This document shows positions 62,521 through 64,000 of a stretch of 64,000 nucleotides of DNA, piece after piece. The stretch spans positions 2,831,001 through 2,895,000 of the forward strand of contig JAXDDX010000041.1 of NCBI GenBank assembly GCA_034670405.1, given 5' to 3'. Under the pieces are notes generated by a model. The model did not search any database. It was not told the DNA's origin and worked only from the letters and a program-made list of their open reading frames with translations. The DNA is from Hoplostethus atlanticus. Taxonomy: Eukaryota > Chordata > Actinopteri > Trachichthyiformes > Trachichthyidae. The first letter of the stretch is position 1, and every line of letters begins with the position of its first letter. The position numbers and the translations under genes are program-made.

Positions 62521-63812
62521 CAGTGGCGGCTGGTGCATTTTTCTCCAGGGGGGGCTATACCAAAAATCAAACAAACATGTACTAAGGTATCATCAGTGTA
62601 TTTAAATAAATGAAAAGGCCTTTATTTGTATTTGCTGAGCTGAATGAACATTTGTTGTAATGAAACGTGCTTAAGGTAAGTTAAGGTACTTCAATTAGTA
62701 CAAATTCTTCATAATAATTATCTTTTATACTACAATATGTAATGGTGAAAGACTAAAGTAACCGAAAAGTGCCTCGATAAGTGCAACAGAAATCTGACAA
62801 CACAAAACCCTGAGACAATGGCAGAAAATTATGAACACAATAACACCTAATAGAATTTTTTTTTTTTTTTTTTATTAATATGGTATTACATTTGAAATAC
62901 CCAGTGCCATCAAAACGCTGAGTGAACTGGCTCAAAGCCATATGACTTTGCCACCTTGTGGCTTAAACGTTTTGTACATAAATGTTGCCCTTCTCTCCTT
63001 GAGAGATGCACATTTCTCAATGACTCTATGGCACCACAGAACTTGACACAGTTTATTATTTTAGACAGGATGTGCCTGTTTTTGTCAACCTCTTCATTAT
63101 GCTCACGGATCCCTGTCCTGTAGCCTTCATCAAGCTGAGCAGCTATGTTTACTTTCCCAAACATTTGCTTTTGCTTTTTCTGATATGTGGTTTAAATCAT
63201 TCAAACCTTTCTGAATCCATGCTGGGTCTGAGACCTGTCGTTTGAAAAAGGGTGCAGGGAAAGCAAAATAAAGCATTGGTGTCACTACATACAGTTAGCC
63301 AAGCCTTCCTACTAAACCAGCTCCTTGAAAACGACCGAGTATATTGTCTCATTCTGGCGCATTTTATGTCAGATGTACCACGAGCCACTCGCTCTCTGCT
63401 GCCAACCAGTGGTTGGTGGTGTGTAAATCAGCAGCATTCAGATAAATGCTGTTTGTACATGCGCAGTTCGTTGGTGGGGCGCAGCTTTCCTGCGCCCCAC
63501 CAAGCTCCTATCTCTTGTATTGAGAGGAGCGAACTGCGCATGTACAATTTATAACGAGAGTCAATGGGCAAAGATTTTTGCGCCCCAGGCCGGAAATACG
63601 TGGCCTAGCAGTAACTTTAGACAACGTAGAACAATTTTAATCTACATTTTATTGCAGATTATACATTCTACTCACTAACTATATGATATTTACCTCGCTC
63701 ATTTAAAAAAAATATATAAGAAAGTAATTTTTAAAGTCTTATTCAATGAAGTCTAGGATGTGGGGAGTGGTGGGGCGGCGCCCTAGCGCCCTCTATTGGC
63801 CAGCCGCCACTG
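62521..63812 (-). mobile_element. hAT-superfamily DNA transposon, internally deleted
   Basis: Terminal inverted repeats CAGTGGCGGCTGG (62521) and CCAGCCGCCACTG (ends 63812) are flanked by identical 8-bp duplications CTGGGAAG (62513-62520 and 63813-63820), the hAT signature. Minus-strand frames 63197-63388 and 62910-63164 retain pieces of a ZMYM1-like transposase: SDTNALFCFPCTLFQ (TTF-type zinc-finger region) and FGKVNIAAQLDEGYRTGIRE with HNEEVDKNRHILSKIINCVK (start of the DUF4371 region). Most of the catalytic domain is absent, so it is non-autonomous. The exact target duplication suggests moderate age. An internal hairpin lies at 63453-63547. Confidence 0.9.
63453..63547. repeat. Two-step hairpin inside the hAT element
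   Basis: Outer arms TTGTACATGCGCAGTTCG (63453-63470) and its inverse (63530-63547); inner arms TTGGTGGGGCGCAG (63471-63484) and its inverse (63490-63503) with loop CTTTC. The right outer arm is offset by 26 nt. GC-rich against the surrounding AT-rich DNA. Confidence 0.85.
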
Positions 63813-64000
63813 CTGGGAAGTGATCCACAGAAACACCACAGTGACCAAAGATGTTGACAAAATAAAAACAAAAATCTGGAAGATTACCACTTTGAGATTA
63901 AAATTTATTAAATATTAACAAAATAATTTATAAAATATTTTATACACATCACTTTCATTATTATTTATTTCATAATTTATGAGCAGCTTAAGGAGTGGAA

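Larger units (their letters stand above)
62365..63900 (+). repeat. MITE-like dispersed repeat, copy 3, split by hAT insertion
   Basis: The left part, 62365-62520 (GAAAGCTTTTACATTTGATG, CACAGGAAGTGATGCG, AAGTGATCTCTGGGAAG), and right part, 63821-63900 (GAAGATTACCACTTTGAG), are collinear with copies at 7870 and 31232. The hAT element lies between. Copy 2 shows the uninterrupted site (GCGATCTCTGGGAAGTG). Confidence 0.65.

Overview
The window is vertebrate genomic DNA, almost certainly from a ray-finned (teleost) fish. The evidence is split coding genes with GT-AG introns, long AT-rich introns, many CA/GT microsatellites, typical fish repeats (tRNA-derived SINE, hAT-type MITEs, a decayed hAT transposon), and a vertebrate gene block next to an animal type I polyketide synthase (PKS) gene that fishes keep and mammals lack. 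The species cannot be named from this sequence.

Layout: (1) 1-25,910, minus strand: the first four coding exons of ABI1 (Abl interactor 1, WAVE complex), spread over 25 kb of intron; the gene runs off the left edge. (2) 25,911-27,486: a compact divergent promoter region between ABI1 and ACBD5. (3) 27,487-33,517, plus strand: complete 12-exon ACBD5 (peroxisomal tail-anchored acyl-CoA-binding protein), 3' UTR to about 35.0 kb. (4) 35,928-41,687, minus strand: complete 12-exon MASTL (Greatwall kinase), tail-to-tail with ACBD5. (5) 42,401-51,160, plus strand: complete 18-exon YME1L1 (mitochondrial i-AAA protease), head-to-head with MASTL. (6) 52,723-59,492, plus strand: iterative type I PKS with KS-AT-DH-(pseudo-KR)-ER-like-KR-ACP order and no thioesterase. 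It has five short exons and one 5.5-kb exon, and that exon carries an apparent +1 frameshift near 56,727. (7) 59,493-64,000: gene-poor DNA with a 1.29-kb hAT transposon remnant inserted inside an older repeat.

The genes are not a pathway. ABI1 acts in actin assembly, ACBD5 in ER-peroxisome contact and very-long-chain acyl-CoA import, MASTL in mitotic entry through PP2A-B55 inhibition, and YME1L1 in inner-membrane proteostasis. The PKS is a specialised-metabolite enzyme; from prior knowledge, fish relatives are needed for otolith seeding and an avian relative makes feather pigment. MASTL/YME1L1 and ACBD5/MASTL keep the relative orientations known from human chromosome 10p12, but the block lies the other way round relative to ABI1.

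The points most worth a second look are the PKS (frameshift, degenerate ER, lopsided exon structure), the 15-nt ABI1 microexon, two GC-AG introns, a cluster of ZNF143-type motifs between ABI1 and ACBD5, three evenly spaced CHR-like motifs upstream of MASTL, a long CA repeat 29 nt from an ABI1 splice donor, and two perfect long-arm, tiny-loop hairpins that look like template-switch events. All exon borders were placed by eye from reading frame, splice consensus and remembered human protein sequences; no alignment was run.
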